This document shows positions 36,545 to 48,379 of a stretch of 64,000 nt of DNA, piece by piece. The DNA lies in assembly GCA_005784505.1 (NCBI GenBank), contig VCAZ01000001.1, forward strand, positions 8,906,097 through 8,970,096. Reading direction: 5' to 3'. A program made the translations under genes and the position numbers. The notes beneath the pieces are model-generated. The model was not told the origin of the DNA and made no database searches. It worked only from the letters and a program-made list of their open reading frames with translations. This DNA is from Bagarius yarrelli (taxonomy: Eukaryota; Chordata; Actinopteri; Siluriformes; Sisoridae). The first letter of the stretch is position 1; every line of letters begins with the position of its first letter.

Positions 36545-38380
36545 AACAAATGCTCATAAATTTATGGATTTTTTTGGACTTACTATGAAAAACTTAAGTG
36601 GAAAAAAAGGAGAAAAATCTACCCAAATAATGTAACGAATGTAATGAAAGTCCTTGTAATTAGTTACTTTCCGCCACTGAAGTTATAACTATAGCTTTCT
36701 ACAGTAAGATGTAATAATTACTGTCATATATTACACTATACTACAATTTACTACATAATAAAGCATAATCTGTTTTTTTCCTCAGTTCCTCAGATCAGCA
36801 ACTTTAGTTTTTACAGGTTTCCACGTCTCTGTGTTAGTACGGTCGAGTGTCATGCACAAAGGTTACGACCCTGCTAGCGACGCAGCTGCACCGACGCTGA
36901 GTATTCGACTTGTTGGGCAGTGGTGCAGAACATAAAGGCTCTTTATGAAGCTTAGAGAAGCTGAATAAGTGACTAGCCCAGGCTTACACCACACTCTGAC
37001 CTAAGGCACACTGTGAAAGCATGGACGGCTATTTCCAGGCTGGTGCTGTTTAATCTTTTGGAGACTTCACTTCCGCCTAAAAAGGGAGAAAGATTTTTTT
37101 TTCATTGATATCTAAATCGCTATTTATTGCTATTCATACACCCAAGATATTTCCAACATTTAAAACAATTTCAACTTTTCCAGGCAATTTTTTTTTCCTA
37201 TACTGCACAAACACAAGCTTGTTTGCCGTACTCGAAGCCAACTGAGGCCCCTCTGAAAGGCCCTTCTGTCAATTTGTGCTCCACACGATCATTTAAGAGC
37301 CTCTTAGTTTCTGGTCTTTGCTTCTAAACGACTATGTTTGATCCTTTGTGTCAGTTCTTTGAATACACATAATTACATTGTGAATCACTTTTTGTTGTGT
37401 GTGTGTGTGTTTGTGTGTGTGGGTGGGTGGGTGCACCTCTTATAATTGCTACATAATCAAACAAAAAAGCATAGTACATTGTGCAAAGCAAAGTAGTACA
37501 TTGTGAAACTAGAATTTAGGGTTTTTATGCTATTTTTTTCAGTTATCACACTTGAATAAAATATGGTGTTCTATGTTTTATACATAGTTTAAATGTGTAT
37601 TAAATTAAGAGTTTAGATAAATAGGATTAATTTCCCGAAAGACAAATCTGTCACAGTAGGTTAGTTTATTTATTTAAAATAGACTGTGGCAAACAAACCA
37701 AAAAGTTATAACGCGGGCGTAGACAAAAGCTTTAACAGGAACAAAAAGAATCGAAAACCGAATCAACAATGCACAGAAGAATAAGATTTCGTAACGTCAC
37801 AAGACCTGAAGTGGGTCAGGTGATTCTAAACAGACGTGTTAGACAAAATTATGTGATTGTAAACCGAATATGAAGCATAGAAAAGGTTTTTTCCATTGTT
37901 ACACAGAGGAATCTTGATGGAACTCCACAACCCAAAAAGCTAACTATTTTGGGAAAGATTGGAAAATATTTTGATGACTCAGACCTGTGAGTCTTGGTAT
38001 TTATAACATTGCAGTTGCAGTAATAACATTCCCTTGTAACTGCAAACATCAGGTAATATAACAGACTTCATGCAGTCTTTTCAATGGTGTCCAGCAAGGC
38101 TCAGTGCTGGGTCATTATCTGTTTATTCTTAATTTCTGTTTCTGTTAATAAGTAACTAAGATCAATGTTCTAGTTGGACTTGTTAATGGACACTACTTTT
38201 TAACACTACTTCAGACTAAATTAGCCACTTTTTAGTTTATAATATTAAACTTTAAAGTCAACTACATTTGTACTCTAACTAGACTAAGAACTATTCTATA
38301 AGTCAACTTGAAGCAAGAATAGACGTCTTTATTTTGTCACTTATACATTATTGACCAGTAAAATACTACTACTTAATATT
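36545..38380. other. Intergenic DNA without recognised gene
   Basis: A GT-rich stretch at 37398-37432; otherwise no repeat family or splice-bordered frame that I can support. Confidence 0.45.
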
Positions 38381-38384
38381 TTAG

Positions 38385-38520
38385 GTTAGGGGTCAAAGCA
38401 CAGGGTCAGCTATGATAAGGTTTTTTTTTCAAGGCTTTAGTCTGGCAATGGTGGAACTTGAACCCAAACAGCAGCGAAACAAATCAGTATTGTAACCAGA
38501 TGCACCATTTGAAATACTGC
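38385..38520 (-). mobile_element. Degenerate SINE-like repeat
   Basis: GGGGTCAAAGCACAGGGTCA GCTATGATA then AATGGTGGAACTTGAACCC. The same opening recurs at 52193, and the matching rest at 63655. Confidence 0.45.
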
Positions 38521-39197
38521 TTAGTATTATGTTGCCTGATTATGTTAAACTTGACTACTTTTTAGTTGATCAAAGTAGACTTTAGGTGTAAATGTAGTAA
38601 ACTTACAAATCTCTATCAAAAGAGTACAACAATTTTTTGTGAGTCTAAGTGAAGTATATTAAATTATAAGTACAAATTGTCTTCATACAAAAACATATCT
38701 GTTCAGCCTGCGATGCTAGTCCTTTAAAGCAAGTCTCAATGCTAGCAATCGACAATTAGCATTGTCGTAGAGTTTGTGGGAAAAGAAAGCTACTATGTAA
38801 GTTACAATAGTTCATGGGTCAATCGACTATGAAAGTACTGTATTGAGTCCTACTTTCTGTGGCTGAAGGAAGATACAATAAAGACAGGGTTGTGTCCACC
38901 AACTGAAAGGTTTCAGGACTTTTTATTGAGGTTAATACAATAGTAATAAAGGAGTGCTTAAAGCAGGAATGTAGACAACAAAGTGCTTGAACAACCCAGT
39001 AGCTGGGTGAGGCTTTAACCAGAAATAAGGTGTTCTTCTGGTGCAGTGTGGTGTCTGGTGACTGCCTCTGAAGACTTTTGTTTGATGGAATTCTCGACAG
39101 TTTCTGTGTCAACCAATGCTTAAAGGAAAAGAAAAAAAATGCTTAAAGGAATTAACGCCATTTTAAGTGTAAGTGATTGTAATCATGTGTAAGTAAT

Positions 39198-39385
39198 TTG
39201 GGAGGTGGTGGCTCAGTGTTTAAGGTGTCGGACTGTTAACCCGAAAAACTGTGGGTTCGATTCCCAGCACCACCAAGGTACCACTGTTGGTCTGTGGACA
39301 AGGCCCTTAACCCCCAAATGCTTAGTTGTAGAAATGTAAGTCGCTCTGGATAAGGACGTCTTGCAAATGCTGTAAATGTTAATCT
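39198..39385 (+). mobile_element. Complete tRNA-derived SINE
   Basis: GGTGGCTCAGTGTTTAAGG, GTGGGTTCGATTCCCAGCAC, AAGGCCCTTAACCCCC and the tail GTCGCTCTGGATAAGGACGT. Confidence 0.85.
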
Positions 39386-39574
39386 TAAGTCCATTACATT
39401 ACATTTATTTATATATTTTTTCTACCATTATAATAATTTGTAACTGTAAATCTCATTAATTACAGGCTAGGAGTATAAATCAATTACTGTACTCCTAACT
39501 ATAAATCAGTGTTCTCAGGCTTGTCATGACCTCAGGTAAAACTCTGCTCAGTCTTGTCTCGGTTTCAGTTGTTA

Positions 39575-39808
39575 AACGAGGCGGGAAACATGGGGCCTGT
39601 CCCAACTTTTTGGAGACGTTTTGCTGCCATCAATTTAAACATTACCTGATTATTTTTCTCAAAATTTTCTCAGTTTAAACATCGATGTTTTCTGTGTTCG
39701 ATTGTACATTAAATATGAGTTTGTGAGATTTGCCAACAATTGCATTCTGTTTTTATGTAGATTTTACACAGGATCCCAACTTTTTTGTGGAATTGGGGTT
39801 GTATTAGG
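39575..39808. mobile_element. hAT-type DNA transposon 3' end
   Basis: Ends with TTGCATTCTGTTTTTATGTA, GATTTTACACAGGATCCCAA CTTTTTTGTGGAATTGGGGT TGTA, the terminus of a widespread fish hAT-type family. The other end is absent. Confidence 0.55.
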
Positions 39809-40084
39809 ATTCGTACTGTATGTTTAAATTCCTAAAAAGAAGTCAGAGAATGATATTTACGATCTTCCAGTATCTCTCATGTAACACCTTTAAGAATGCG
39901 TTGGTTAGAGTGTTACGCAGTAAAAGCAGACTATTGTGAAATCTAGTCTAAACGAAGTGTGAAGGGTTTGATATAAATGATCTAAGCCAATCGTATGCCA
40001 GAAAAAAATCTGCTCACATAAAAAAAGGGTTATTAATGTAATGAGGACCGACTTGATTAGGTAATCCTGAATATTCCGGACTTT

Positions 40085-40203
40085 CTGTGAGTAGTGAATA
40101 ACACGCTTGTTTCTCCAGACGCCTGTTTGCTCTGGTGGCCCTAAAATTATTTAAAAGTGTCTTGCCAACATTTCTCTTCTAAGCGTCTTCTGTTCATTTT
40201 TAG
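40085..40203 (+). repeat. Leader-like duplicate of the ninj2 exon acceptor region
   Basis: Shares TGAATAACACGCTTGTTT, AAATTATT, GCCAAC and TCTTCT, in that order, with 43719-43776, and like it ends in an acceptor-like T-rich AG (TTCATTTTTAG at 40203). It carries an extra insert of about 24 bp. Confidence 0.5.
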
Positions 40204-40614
40204 TAACGTGTATGGGCACATGTTCAAATGGGTGTTTAAAAGGTATATATAAGTTAAACAAATATAAATAAATAAAATAACCACATTTTTGCCTGTAATA
40301 CACAGATTCTTGAAATAGTGTCAGGGGACCTGTAGCATAGTTAGAGGATGATTTATATTAAATGATTTTTGTTGTACTGGTAGAAATCACTCCAGCGTTA
40401 TTATTATATTTAGGGGTCAAGGCACCAAAGTCAACTCAGAAAATTCCAAAAAGTTATATAACTAAAAATAAAAATAAAAATTAAGGTTATAAAAAAAAGT
40501 AGAACGACACTCTTAAATATAAAAGTTGTTAGGTTCTAGGATGTGTGGTTTTTTAAAGAACCTTTAACCTCAAGAAAACTTTTTCCATTGTACTTTAAAA
40601 AAAGCTTCTTAAAA

Positions 40615-40735
40615 TCCATCTATTCATCCATTGTCTATACCTGCTTAGTCCTAATTAGGGTCACGGGGATCTGCTGGATTCTATCCCAACTGTCACTGGG
40701 TGAAAGGCAGGGGTCACCCTGGACAGGTACGTATA
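40615..40735 (-). mobile_element. DANA-like SINE, 3' part
   Basis: CATCCATTGTCTATACCTGC, GGGTCACGGGGATCTGCTGG and GGGGTCACCCTGGACAGGTA. Confidence 0.75.
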
Positions 40736-41007
40736 ACTTCAGTCTGCATGTGTTTGTTGCTTTTAAAACTGAAATACTGTAATATCTTTGAGGTACTCTC
40801 TCGTTTTGGCATTAAATAGTCGGCAGCAGCTGTGAGTGCCTTGAGCTGACTCCTCTTATCCAGATTGTTTCGCTATGAAAACGTCACGGTTTGTTGATTG
40901 TCCTGCATCAAAGCACGCTCGCATATCCTACCTGATATTTTACGATCCGCATCAACTTAATACTTTGACCATACATTATTATTTGAAGTATTACATCACT
41001 AATTAAC

Positions 41008-41190
41008 TCGGGGGAAGTGGTAGCACAGTGGTTAAGGTGTTGGACTGCTAATTGGAAGGTCGGTGTTTAATTACCAGCACCACCAAGTTGCCACTGTTGG
41101 GCTCCTGAGCAAGGCTCTTAACCCTGATTGTATAAAAAAAGAGATCAATGTATAAAGACGTCTTCCAAATGCCGTAAATGTAAATGTCAT
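41008..41190 (+). mobile_element. Complete tRNA-derived SINE
   Basis: GTGGTAGCACAGTGGTTAAG, GCACCACCAAGTTGCCACTG, GAGCAAGGCTCTTAACCC and the tail AAATGCCGTAAATGTAA. Confidence 0.85.
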
Positions 41191-42404
41191 TTGAGGCAAT
41201 TTTTTGTAATATGCCCATTTGCCATATTGCAATAATTTAGATATATTGTGCAGCCCTAATTAATAGACTTTGCTCTTATAACTTTAATCGTGAAATTGCA
41301 TGAAGTAATGACACTCATTTTTAAATTGTTCAGTGTTTGAACTGTAGAAATGCTTTAATATGTAATATTCTTTAAAAGTGCTAAATAAAACCATAATCTG
41401 GGGGGATTGGACATTTTGGAAGCTATTAATAAATATAGAACCCCAAAGAAAACTCTTGATTTAAGAGTTCAGTTAAAGGGGTCCCTGGATACAATAGAAA
41501 AAATAAGGGTTCTTAAATGGTTCTTTGTCATAGTGTATAGTCTTATAAAAAACATTCAAACATTCTAAAGATTAAACAATAATAGTTGAAAAAAAACTTC
41601 TTTTCTTTCTTTAAGATCTTTAAGGTTTTTAATATCTGTAAAAATGGTTCTTAAAAACTCGTTACTGAAACGTTCTTTAGGAAACCAAAAATGATTCTAT
41701 TATGTCACCATTGAAAAAAAAAACCTTTTTTTGGTTCTTGTAGCTTTATTTTTAGGAATGTACAATGAGTCTGGGAAAGGCTCGCTGTAGTTATATGTAG
41801 AAGTAATCATTGTGCTTGTCCTAAAATAAACTTTCACTGCAAGAATATGAGGTACATCTCTTTAAGGGTACTGTTCAATATGCTTTTAGCAACTCTGGAT
41901 ACAATTATAGCATTGAATTTTCTAATTATATAGCAGTTGTAATTTGTTTATTAGTAATTATTGCATATTGCTGGTGTTGACAGCTCATAATAACGATAGT
42001 CTAAAGCCCTATGTGCTGCTAATTTCTTTAGTTTTTCCACTCTTAATTACAATCAGTGATGTGAAAGCGGCAGAAATCACACTGGAAGGCCAACTTTTTC
42101 ACTATGTGGGTGTTTGAACATAAAACCCAAAGATAATGTGTTTTCTTTACCTCCAGCACACTTGTATCCAAGCAGCCAAATTATTTACAAAGTGCATGTA
42201 CAACTCTGAGAATGTAGAGCGGTGCCAGAGTGGTGGTGTCAGAAAGGTCTCATCCAGTTACTCGACTCTCTGTTATAAATCATCTTCTTACAGGTGGGTG
42301 ATTCTCAAAACATGCCACTTTTGCTCTCTGCTATCATGTATACATCCTTGTAGGCCCAAAAAAAGTAATTGCCCCTGTTTTAAGTGTCTTTGCTTTCTGC
42401 TATG

Positions 42405-42605
42405 GGGAGGTGGTATCTTGGTGGTAAAGCTGTTGGACTGCTAATCAGACAATTGTGGGTTTGATTCCCAGCACTGCCAAGTTACCACTGTTGGGCCCCT
42501 GAACAAGGCCCTTAACCCCAATTGATCAGTTGTATAAAAGAAATAAATGCAAATCGCTCTGGATAAGGGCATCTGTCAAAGGCCGTAAATATAAATGTCT
42601 CACTT
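42405..42605 (+). mobile_element. Complete tRNA-derived SINE
   Basis: GAGGTGGTATCTTGGTGGTA, GTGGGTTTGATTCCCAGCAC, AAGGCCCTTAACCCC and ATCGCTCTGGATAAGGGCAT. Confidence 0.85.
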
Positions 42606-42711
42606 TACAGTGGTGATTAAGTTAAAAAGGGGGATTCCAGGGGTACTAGAATCAATACATTTACAGAAAAGTTCCAAAAGAAGAAAATAAAGGTTATATT
42701 TTTCCCCCAAG

Positions 42712-42880
42712 TGGGTACTGGTAGCTCAGTGGTTATAGTGGTCTGCTAATCAGATCATGGATTAAATGCCTAGACTCTACTGGGCCCCTGAGCAGGGCCC
42801 TTAACCCTCAACTACTGGATATATATGTACTGTAGGTTGCACTGGATAAGGGCGTCTGCCAAATGCCAGAAATGTACACT
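42712..42880 (+). mobile_element. tRNA-derived SINE
   Basis: ACTGGTAGCTCAGTGGTTAT, TGGGCCCCTGAGCAGGGCCC, TTAACCCTC and GATAAGGGCGTCTGCCAAAT. Confidence 0.8.
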
Positions 42881-43012
42881 TAAGTAAATAGTGACATCAA
42901 ACACATTTCTGCCTTTTAGAACGCCCCAAGTGCTTAATCATAATCGACGATGATTTGAAGATTATCCTAAACCTCTGATAATTAAAAGCCAACAGTGTCT
43001 TCACTGGTTTAA

Positions 43013-43056
43013 TAACATTTACATTTACAGCATTTAGCAGACGCCGTAATCTGTAG
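43013..43056 (-). mobile_element. SINE tail fragment
   Basis: CATTTACATTTACAGCATTT AGCAGACGCCG is the 3' tail only. Confidence 0.6.
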
Positions 43057-43718
43057 CGTTACTGATGATAATTGTCATGTAATGCGATATTAATTATTTC
43101 GGTGGAATAGAACGCTTATGTACTGTTAAAAAAGGGTTGCACAAATAGCTAAAATAATAACAGTAAAATCAGAGTGTAGCTATTTGCTAATCTGGCATGA
43201 CCACGTCTTCTAAATATGGCCATCAATAACGAGCCTGACGTAAAACATGGCCTGCAAACAGTGCAAAGTTTTATCAAACTGCCCAGATAACAAATTTATG
43301 TTTAAAGAACATTTTTTCAGCGGTTCTGTTTTGGTTTTAAAGTGATTTGTAATGTTCCAAAACATGAAAATGTCCAGTTTGCTTAACATAGCATGGTATC
43401 AGTTATTTTATGGTTATTTTATGATTATTTTATGGTGTTGTTCCAGTAACTTTTTTTCTACACAAATTGAGAACAGTTATTAAATATAAATAATGTCATT
43501 CCAAGAACATTTCATCTCAACATCACAAGATTATATATTAGTAACATTGTATTAGCAATATTAGATAAAATTTGTCCTAACATTTAGACAACTGTTAAAG
43601 AACATTAGCAAAGGTTCTGGGAACGCTATTTGTTAGCTGTGTGGTTTAGTCAAAAAGAAGGGGTTTTTTTTCCTCTTCTGTCCTGGCGTAATGCGCTCAT
43701 GCGTGGGTTTAAAAGAAA

Positions 43719-43804
43719 TGAATAACACGCTTGTTTGTGCTGAAATTATTCAGTCTCTCGCCAACTTGTCTTCTCCGATCGAATCTTGTTGGTTTTTCCC
43801 GCAG
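43719..43804 (+). repeat. Leader segment before the ninj2-like exon, duplicate of 40085-40203
   Basis: TGAATAACACGCTTGTTTGT, GCTGAAATTATTCAG, TCGCCAACTTGTCTTCT, then the acceptor. Direct orientation, 3.6 kb from the other copy. Confidence 0.5.
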
Positions 43805-43846
43805 AAAGTCAAGAAGCAGACGACAGCCTGAATCTCGTCATCAGCC
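43783..43846 (+). promoter_or_regulatory. Splice acceptor and 5' UTR of the ninj2-like exon
   Basis: TTGTTGGTTTTTCCCGCAG ends at 43804 and gives a strong 3' splice site; 42 nt of 5' UTR (43805-43846) then lead to the ATG. This suggests that transcription starts on another exon upstream, which I cannot place. Confidence 0.4.
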
Positions 43847-43879
43847 ATGTCAACGTCGAGGGGACAAGAGGGTCTGCAG
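43847..43879 (+). CDS. ninj2: Probable ninjurin-2 first coding exon (11 codons)
   Basis: Ninjurins are small two-pass plasma-membrane proteins that act in adhesion or, for NINJ1, membrane rupture. Seen: ATG then MSTSRGQEGLQ, ending CAG before donor GTAGGC. The ATG context is GCC ATG with G at -3. As I recall it, human NINJ2 also has an 11-residue first coding exon ending in LQ at a phase-0 junction, and its gene sits head-to-head with WNK1; this exon is divergent from wnk1, 18 kb away. Eleven residues alone would prove nothing, so the call rests on length, ending, phase and synteny together. The second exon (the PINLNHYATKKS-type block) is not visible before the window end, so the intron would exceed 20 kb. 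The exon is preceded by a good acceptor (43801-43804), implying an upstream noncoding exon. Confidence 0.5.
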
Positions 43880-43961
43880 GTAGGCTGTAAAATTCTTTGT
43901 GACTCAAACATTACCATCTATCTTTCTTTTTGGTTTAGTTGTACTCTCTTCCCTTCTCTGT

Positions 43962-43988
43962 CTCTCTCGCTCTCTCTCTCTCTCTCTG
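43962..43988. repeat. (CT)n microsatellite
   Basis: CT repeat 80 bp inside the putative ninj2 intron. Confidence 0.9.
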
Positions 43989-44937
43989 TTATCTTTTCAC
44001 AGAGAGGTGTAGTATGTTCTATGTGTTTGGGAGGAGCTGATCTGAAGGGTTTTCTCTTCTTTCTCTATTGCAAAATATCAATTAGATACAGACTGCAAGA
44101 ACCTGCTAGAGCTTTAATGCTGTTTAAGATCAATAAGGAATATATTTACCAAACCATCTTTAGAGTTGGGAGGATTCTCACAGTGATATGATAGTCTTTT
44201 CGTCCGTAGAGTCACAACACTACAAAAAAACAAAGCACTAATCTGATATTTCGTATGTCCGACTACAGTCTGTGTGATTGTGTGGTCTCACTTAGGTATG
44301 CCAAGGATTTCTGTGGCTTGATGTAGATCAAGCAGAAGGTCAGGCTTCTTCATGGATACAGCAAGTGTTTATTTAAATGTCGAGAGACTATGAGAAGGTA
44401 GTGTTGATACTGCAAAGAACGACTGGTCATATAACACAGATCTACCAGCACCCTTGTGGGCATAAAAATAGAAATCACACAAACCAAATAAAAAGAAGCC
44501 AGTTGTACAAGTTCAAAAATTAATGTTACTTTTAATTTTTTTTATATATATAAATAAGATATATTTATGTGTATTTTGGTCTTTATTAAGGGCAGAGTGG
44601 GGATGGAAATTTCCCAAGCCGGATCCGAACTCAGGTCACAACAGAGTCAATATATATGTTTGTATTATAAATAAGTTGCACTCTGGGAGACCCGAGTTTG
44701 AATATTGAACATAAACATTAAACAAGCTAAAACCTCGAACGTTACATCCCCCCTCTTCAATGGGTGGCTCCAGATGACCATACTTCAACTTAATAAATAT
44801 CTTATGGAGGGTGGTGGAGCAGAGGTGGTCTAGGGGGTGGTATGGCGAGCCAGGCCCATGAAGCCCTCAGAACCCCATGACATGAAGGATGAAGCGGATC
44901 ATGGGACCATTGTGGGGATGGAAAAGTTTTGCCCCAG

Positions 44938-45302
44938 CCAGATGCTCAATGGGATTTAGGTCTGGACTTTGACTGGGCCATTCTAACACATGAATATTCT
45001 CACAATTCAAACCATTCCATTGTAGCTCTGGCTGTATGTTTAGGGTCTTTGTCCTGCTGAAAGGAGAATTTCTTTCCCAGTCTTAGGTCTTTTGCAGCCG
45101 CCAACAGGTTTCCCTGTATTTAGCTCCATCCATCGTCCCATCAACTCTTACCAGCTTCCCTGTCCGTGCTGAAGAAAAGCATCCACACAGCAAGATGCTG
45201 CCACCACCATGGTACACCCTGAGGATGGTGTGTTCAGTGTGATGAGCAGTGTTACTTTTCCGCCACACATACCGCTTTACCTTTAGGCCAAAAAGTTTAC
45301 CT
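44938..45302 (-). pseudogene. Tc1/mariner transposase fragment, frameshifted
   Basis: The minus strand reads VWRKSNTAHH, then HGGGSI and CFSSARTGKLVRVDGTMDG, typical of Tc1 transposase. A deletion after KYRE shifts the frame; the next frame gives KDLRLGKKFSFQQDKDPKH, carrying the second catalytic Asp, and a third gives EWPSQSPDLNPIEH, with the catalytic Glu. The N-terminal DNA-binding domain and both terminal repeats are missing, so this copy cannot move. Confidence 0.85.
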
Positions 45303-45304
45303 TT

Positions 45305-46369
45305 TCTTAACCTTGGTTGAGTTTATACACAACCTACTAGGAACCATATATTTATAGAATGTTTTATAAAAAAGACAAAAATTTTTAAATCCTCAACCGT
45401 TAGAATTCAGTATAAATCTATTCAACAAAAGAAATAACACTGAACTTTACAAGGGTCCAGACTTATTTTGGATCAGGCTCACATCCAGAAAATAATATAT
45501 TTATTTAAACTGTTAAAAAAAGTTGATTTCTATTATGCCAACAGAATGGAACCACAGTGTAATGGAGAATTAATCTCCATTTAAAAAATGTGGAAAAACT
45601 AACATATTAATTCACTTGCTGTGCAAAAAAAGCATTAAATGGATCATACTTTAAACTGTTTGTGTGTTTAAGTCATTATTACTAAGATGGGACATAATTT
45701 GGAAAGTGATTTTGAAGTATAGGACAAGCCTTTAATGAATCAAGTAGGTTTTGTATCGCCTTTTTTATTGCTTTGTATTTTAATCCAATATCCCCGCTCT
45801 GTCTGTCACCTCTACCGGAATTCTTCTGACCATTTCTTTTCGTCTCCTCTTGTGCTGCTGAAACATTCTGACCATCTCTGTGAGTTACAGACCAGTGACA
45901 GCTGCTCAGTTTTTGGAAATTGCCAGCTCAGCTAGTCCTCGCCTGGCACCTTGGTGCCACATTGGACCATCTTTGTTGTGGGCAACCGAGCTGGCATTTC
46001 TCATTCCACTGTTACACTTCTTTGAAACACCACAAAGCCACAGTGCTAAGAATATCCTTTAGCTTGTAAATGCCACATTTTCCCCTCTTTGCTCCTTTTA
46101 TCACTTTTTCTTCTGAATGACTTATTTTGGTGGCTGGAGCACTGTTGAGATCTGTAAAATAGCGGATGGTCATCGGTTTAAATGGAACTGAACAAAAATG
46201 TATCCTGGCTCACAGTGTGGCATCGTCGCTGACATCTACAACATTTGCAGTGACCAGTGAGATTACGCAACCAGGGGGTGCCACATGTGTACTGCAAACT
46301 ATTTTTTTCTGCTCAATTATAAAGACTGTGATTCAATATTCGACATTATTCTACAATAAACTAAAGTAA
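45305..46369. other. Intronic DNA without recognised features
   Basis: AT-rich; open frames around 45735-46369 show no family resemblance or splice borders that I can support. Confidence 0.45.
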
Positions 46370-47205
46370 AGTAAAGCAGAATACAATAGAGTGGAAAATA
46401 CAAGGAAAAAGTCAAATAAAATAAAATAGAATAGAGTAGAATTGAATAAAGTAGTAAAGTGCAAGAGAGTAAAATAGGATAGAATAAAATTTTTTCCACA
46501 CAATTACAAAGACTGTTATTAGAAATGTTTGACAATAGAGTAAATATAATAGAGTACAATAGAATAGAGTGGAGTTAAATGGAATAGAGGAGAGTAGAAT
46601 AGAATAGTACAATAAAATAGAATAGCGTAAAATAGAATAGAGAGTAGAATAGAGTAGGGTAGAGTAGAATACTAGAGTATAATAGAATAGAGTAAAATAG
46701 AATAGTAGAGTACAGTAGAAAAAATATAATAGAGAGTATAATAGAGTAAAAAAGAATACTAGAATAGAATAGAATAGAGTAGAATAAAATAGAATAGAGT
46801 AGAATAGAATAGAATAGAATAGAATAGAATAGAATAGAATAGAATAGAATAGAATAGAATAGAATAGAATAGAATAGAGAATAGAGTAAAATATAATAGA
46901 TAGTAAAATAGAGTAGGGTAGAATAGAATAGGATACTAGAGTACAATAGAATAGAGTAGAATAAAATAATAAAGTAGTATGGAATACAGTAGAGTAGAAT
47001 AGAATAGTAGAATAGAATAGAATAGAATAGAATAGAATAGAATAGAATAGAATAGAATAGAATAGAATAGAATGGAATAGTACAATAAAATAAAATAGAG
47101 AGTAGAATACGAGAGTAGTGTGGAGTACAATAGAATAGAGTAGAGTACAATAGAATGCAATAGAATATAATAGTAGAGTAGAATAGACTAGAGAATAGAG
47201 TTGAA
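46370..47205. repeat. (TAGAA)n-type pentanucleotide array
   Basis: About 0.8 kb of AATAG/AGTAG pentamers, perfect in 46800-46875 and 47003-47070 and degenerate elsewhere. Minus-strand open frames of Ser, Tyr, Ile and Leu are translation artefacts. Confidence 0.9.
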
Positions 47206-47209
47206 TAGT

Positions 47210-47790
47210 TACCTTGTCTAATATACGTAAGTATCATTTTATATATATTTCATTAGTTTCTAAAAAGTATTTTTCATTAGTTTATAATAAGTTTACTAAC
47301 AGTACATTCATATGAAGATAGTTAAGCGTTTGACAGGAAAGAGGGAATACAGTAAATATGCTGTTAAACATTTGATTCTTTAAGTAGTCTCTTTTAGACA
47401 TGACCTTCAGAGCTGCTTTAATAAACGCTGTCTCAGTCATGCTGTAGTGGTTAAGTGTAGGATACTAAACACTACTCTTAATCAGAGCAGTGATTAGCAA
47501 TTAGCTTTATTAGCTGTGAGTAATGTTTAACCTCAGAGACAGCAATCCTGTGTTTTGTCACCATGGGGACATGTTATTTTCACTCGAATTCTCAGACGAC
47601 GTAATCTACAGTTTGAAATCGAAGGCCATGGTGATTTCTCACAGCCTGCAAGATGCCCAGTCTTCCACACCGAACTAAAGCTTTTACATCATCTGTATTA
47701 ACAACACAAAGCATTAATCCGATTTCTCTCTCATTCACCCACCTTCAGTTTGCCAAATATGAAATGAATAAGATATGCAGATATTTTTGG
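47210..47790. other. Intronic DNA without recognised features
   Basis: No repeat family or exon recognised. Confidence 0.45.
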
Positions 47791-47791
47791 C

Positions 47792-47895
47792 CATTTTGCC
47801 TTTATTTATAATACAGACAGACATGAAATAGGGGATAGAAAGAGAGAGGGGTGGAACCGGAAAGGTCCCGAGTCGGAATCGAACCCGTGTTTACA
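47792..47895 (-). mobile_element. SINE-like repeat with B box
   Basis: TTGCCTTTATTTATAATACA GACAGACATGAAATAGGGG, then AAAGGTCCCGAGTCGGAATC GAACCCGTG. The last part is an inverted tRNA B box, typical of a common fish repeat. Confidence 0.55.
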
Positions 47896-48042
47896 TGACC
47901 AGGGCATAGTGAAGAAGCAGAAAATGGCTGGTGAAGGAGCAGAAAAGATTGTACAGAAGTGCATTGGATTCACACCAAAAAAAAAAAAAAATTCTCAAAA
48001 TTATGAGATTCTTATGTCATAATTATGACCTACTGACTCAGA

Positions 48043-48150
48043 ATTATGAAAATAATTATAATAATAATAATTATTATTAATATTTTTTATTATGATTATT
48101 ATTATTGTTATTATTATTATTAGTAGTAGTAGTAGTAGTAGAAGTACTAG
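48043..48150. repeat. (TAA)n/(ATT)n/(TAG)n compound microsatellite
   Basis: AATAAT units change to ATT and then TAG; the TAA and ATT halves can pair as a hairpin. Confidence 0.9.
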
Positions 48151-48328
48151 TAATTATTATTTTTATTATATTTTAACATTGACTACTTATATATGTTACA
48201 CTTTCTGACTGTTCACTGTCCCCTTGATAAAAGTTTGAGTTATTCAGTGAGTGCAAATCAGAGCAATACAGTGCTGTGCTAATTACAACCAATAATAATG
48301 TGAAATGTGGACCTATCTAGATCTTGGG

Positions 48329-48332
48329 ATGC

Positions 48333-48375
<43 letters not shown>
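48329..48375. repeat. (AAT)n microsatellite
   Basis: About 15 AAT units. Confidence 0.9.
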
Positions 48376-48376
<1 letters not shown>

Positions 48377-48379
48377 CCA

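Noticed and set aside
38819..39112. 97-codon minus-strand frame
   Set aside because: No domain or splice borders; composition looks like decayed repeat.
46317..47237. Minus-strand frame of 220 codons of Ser, Tyr, Ile, Leu and Phe
   Set aside because: Translation of the TAGAA-type pentamer array.
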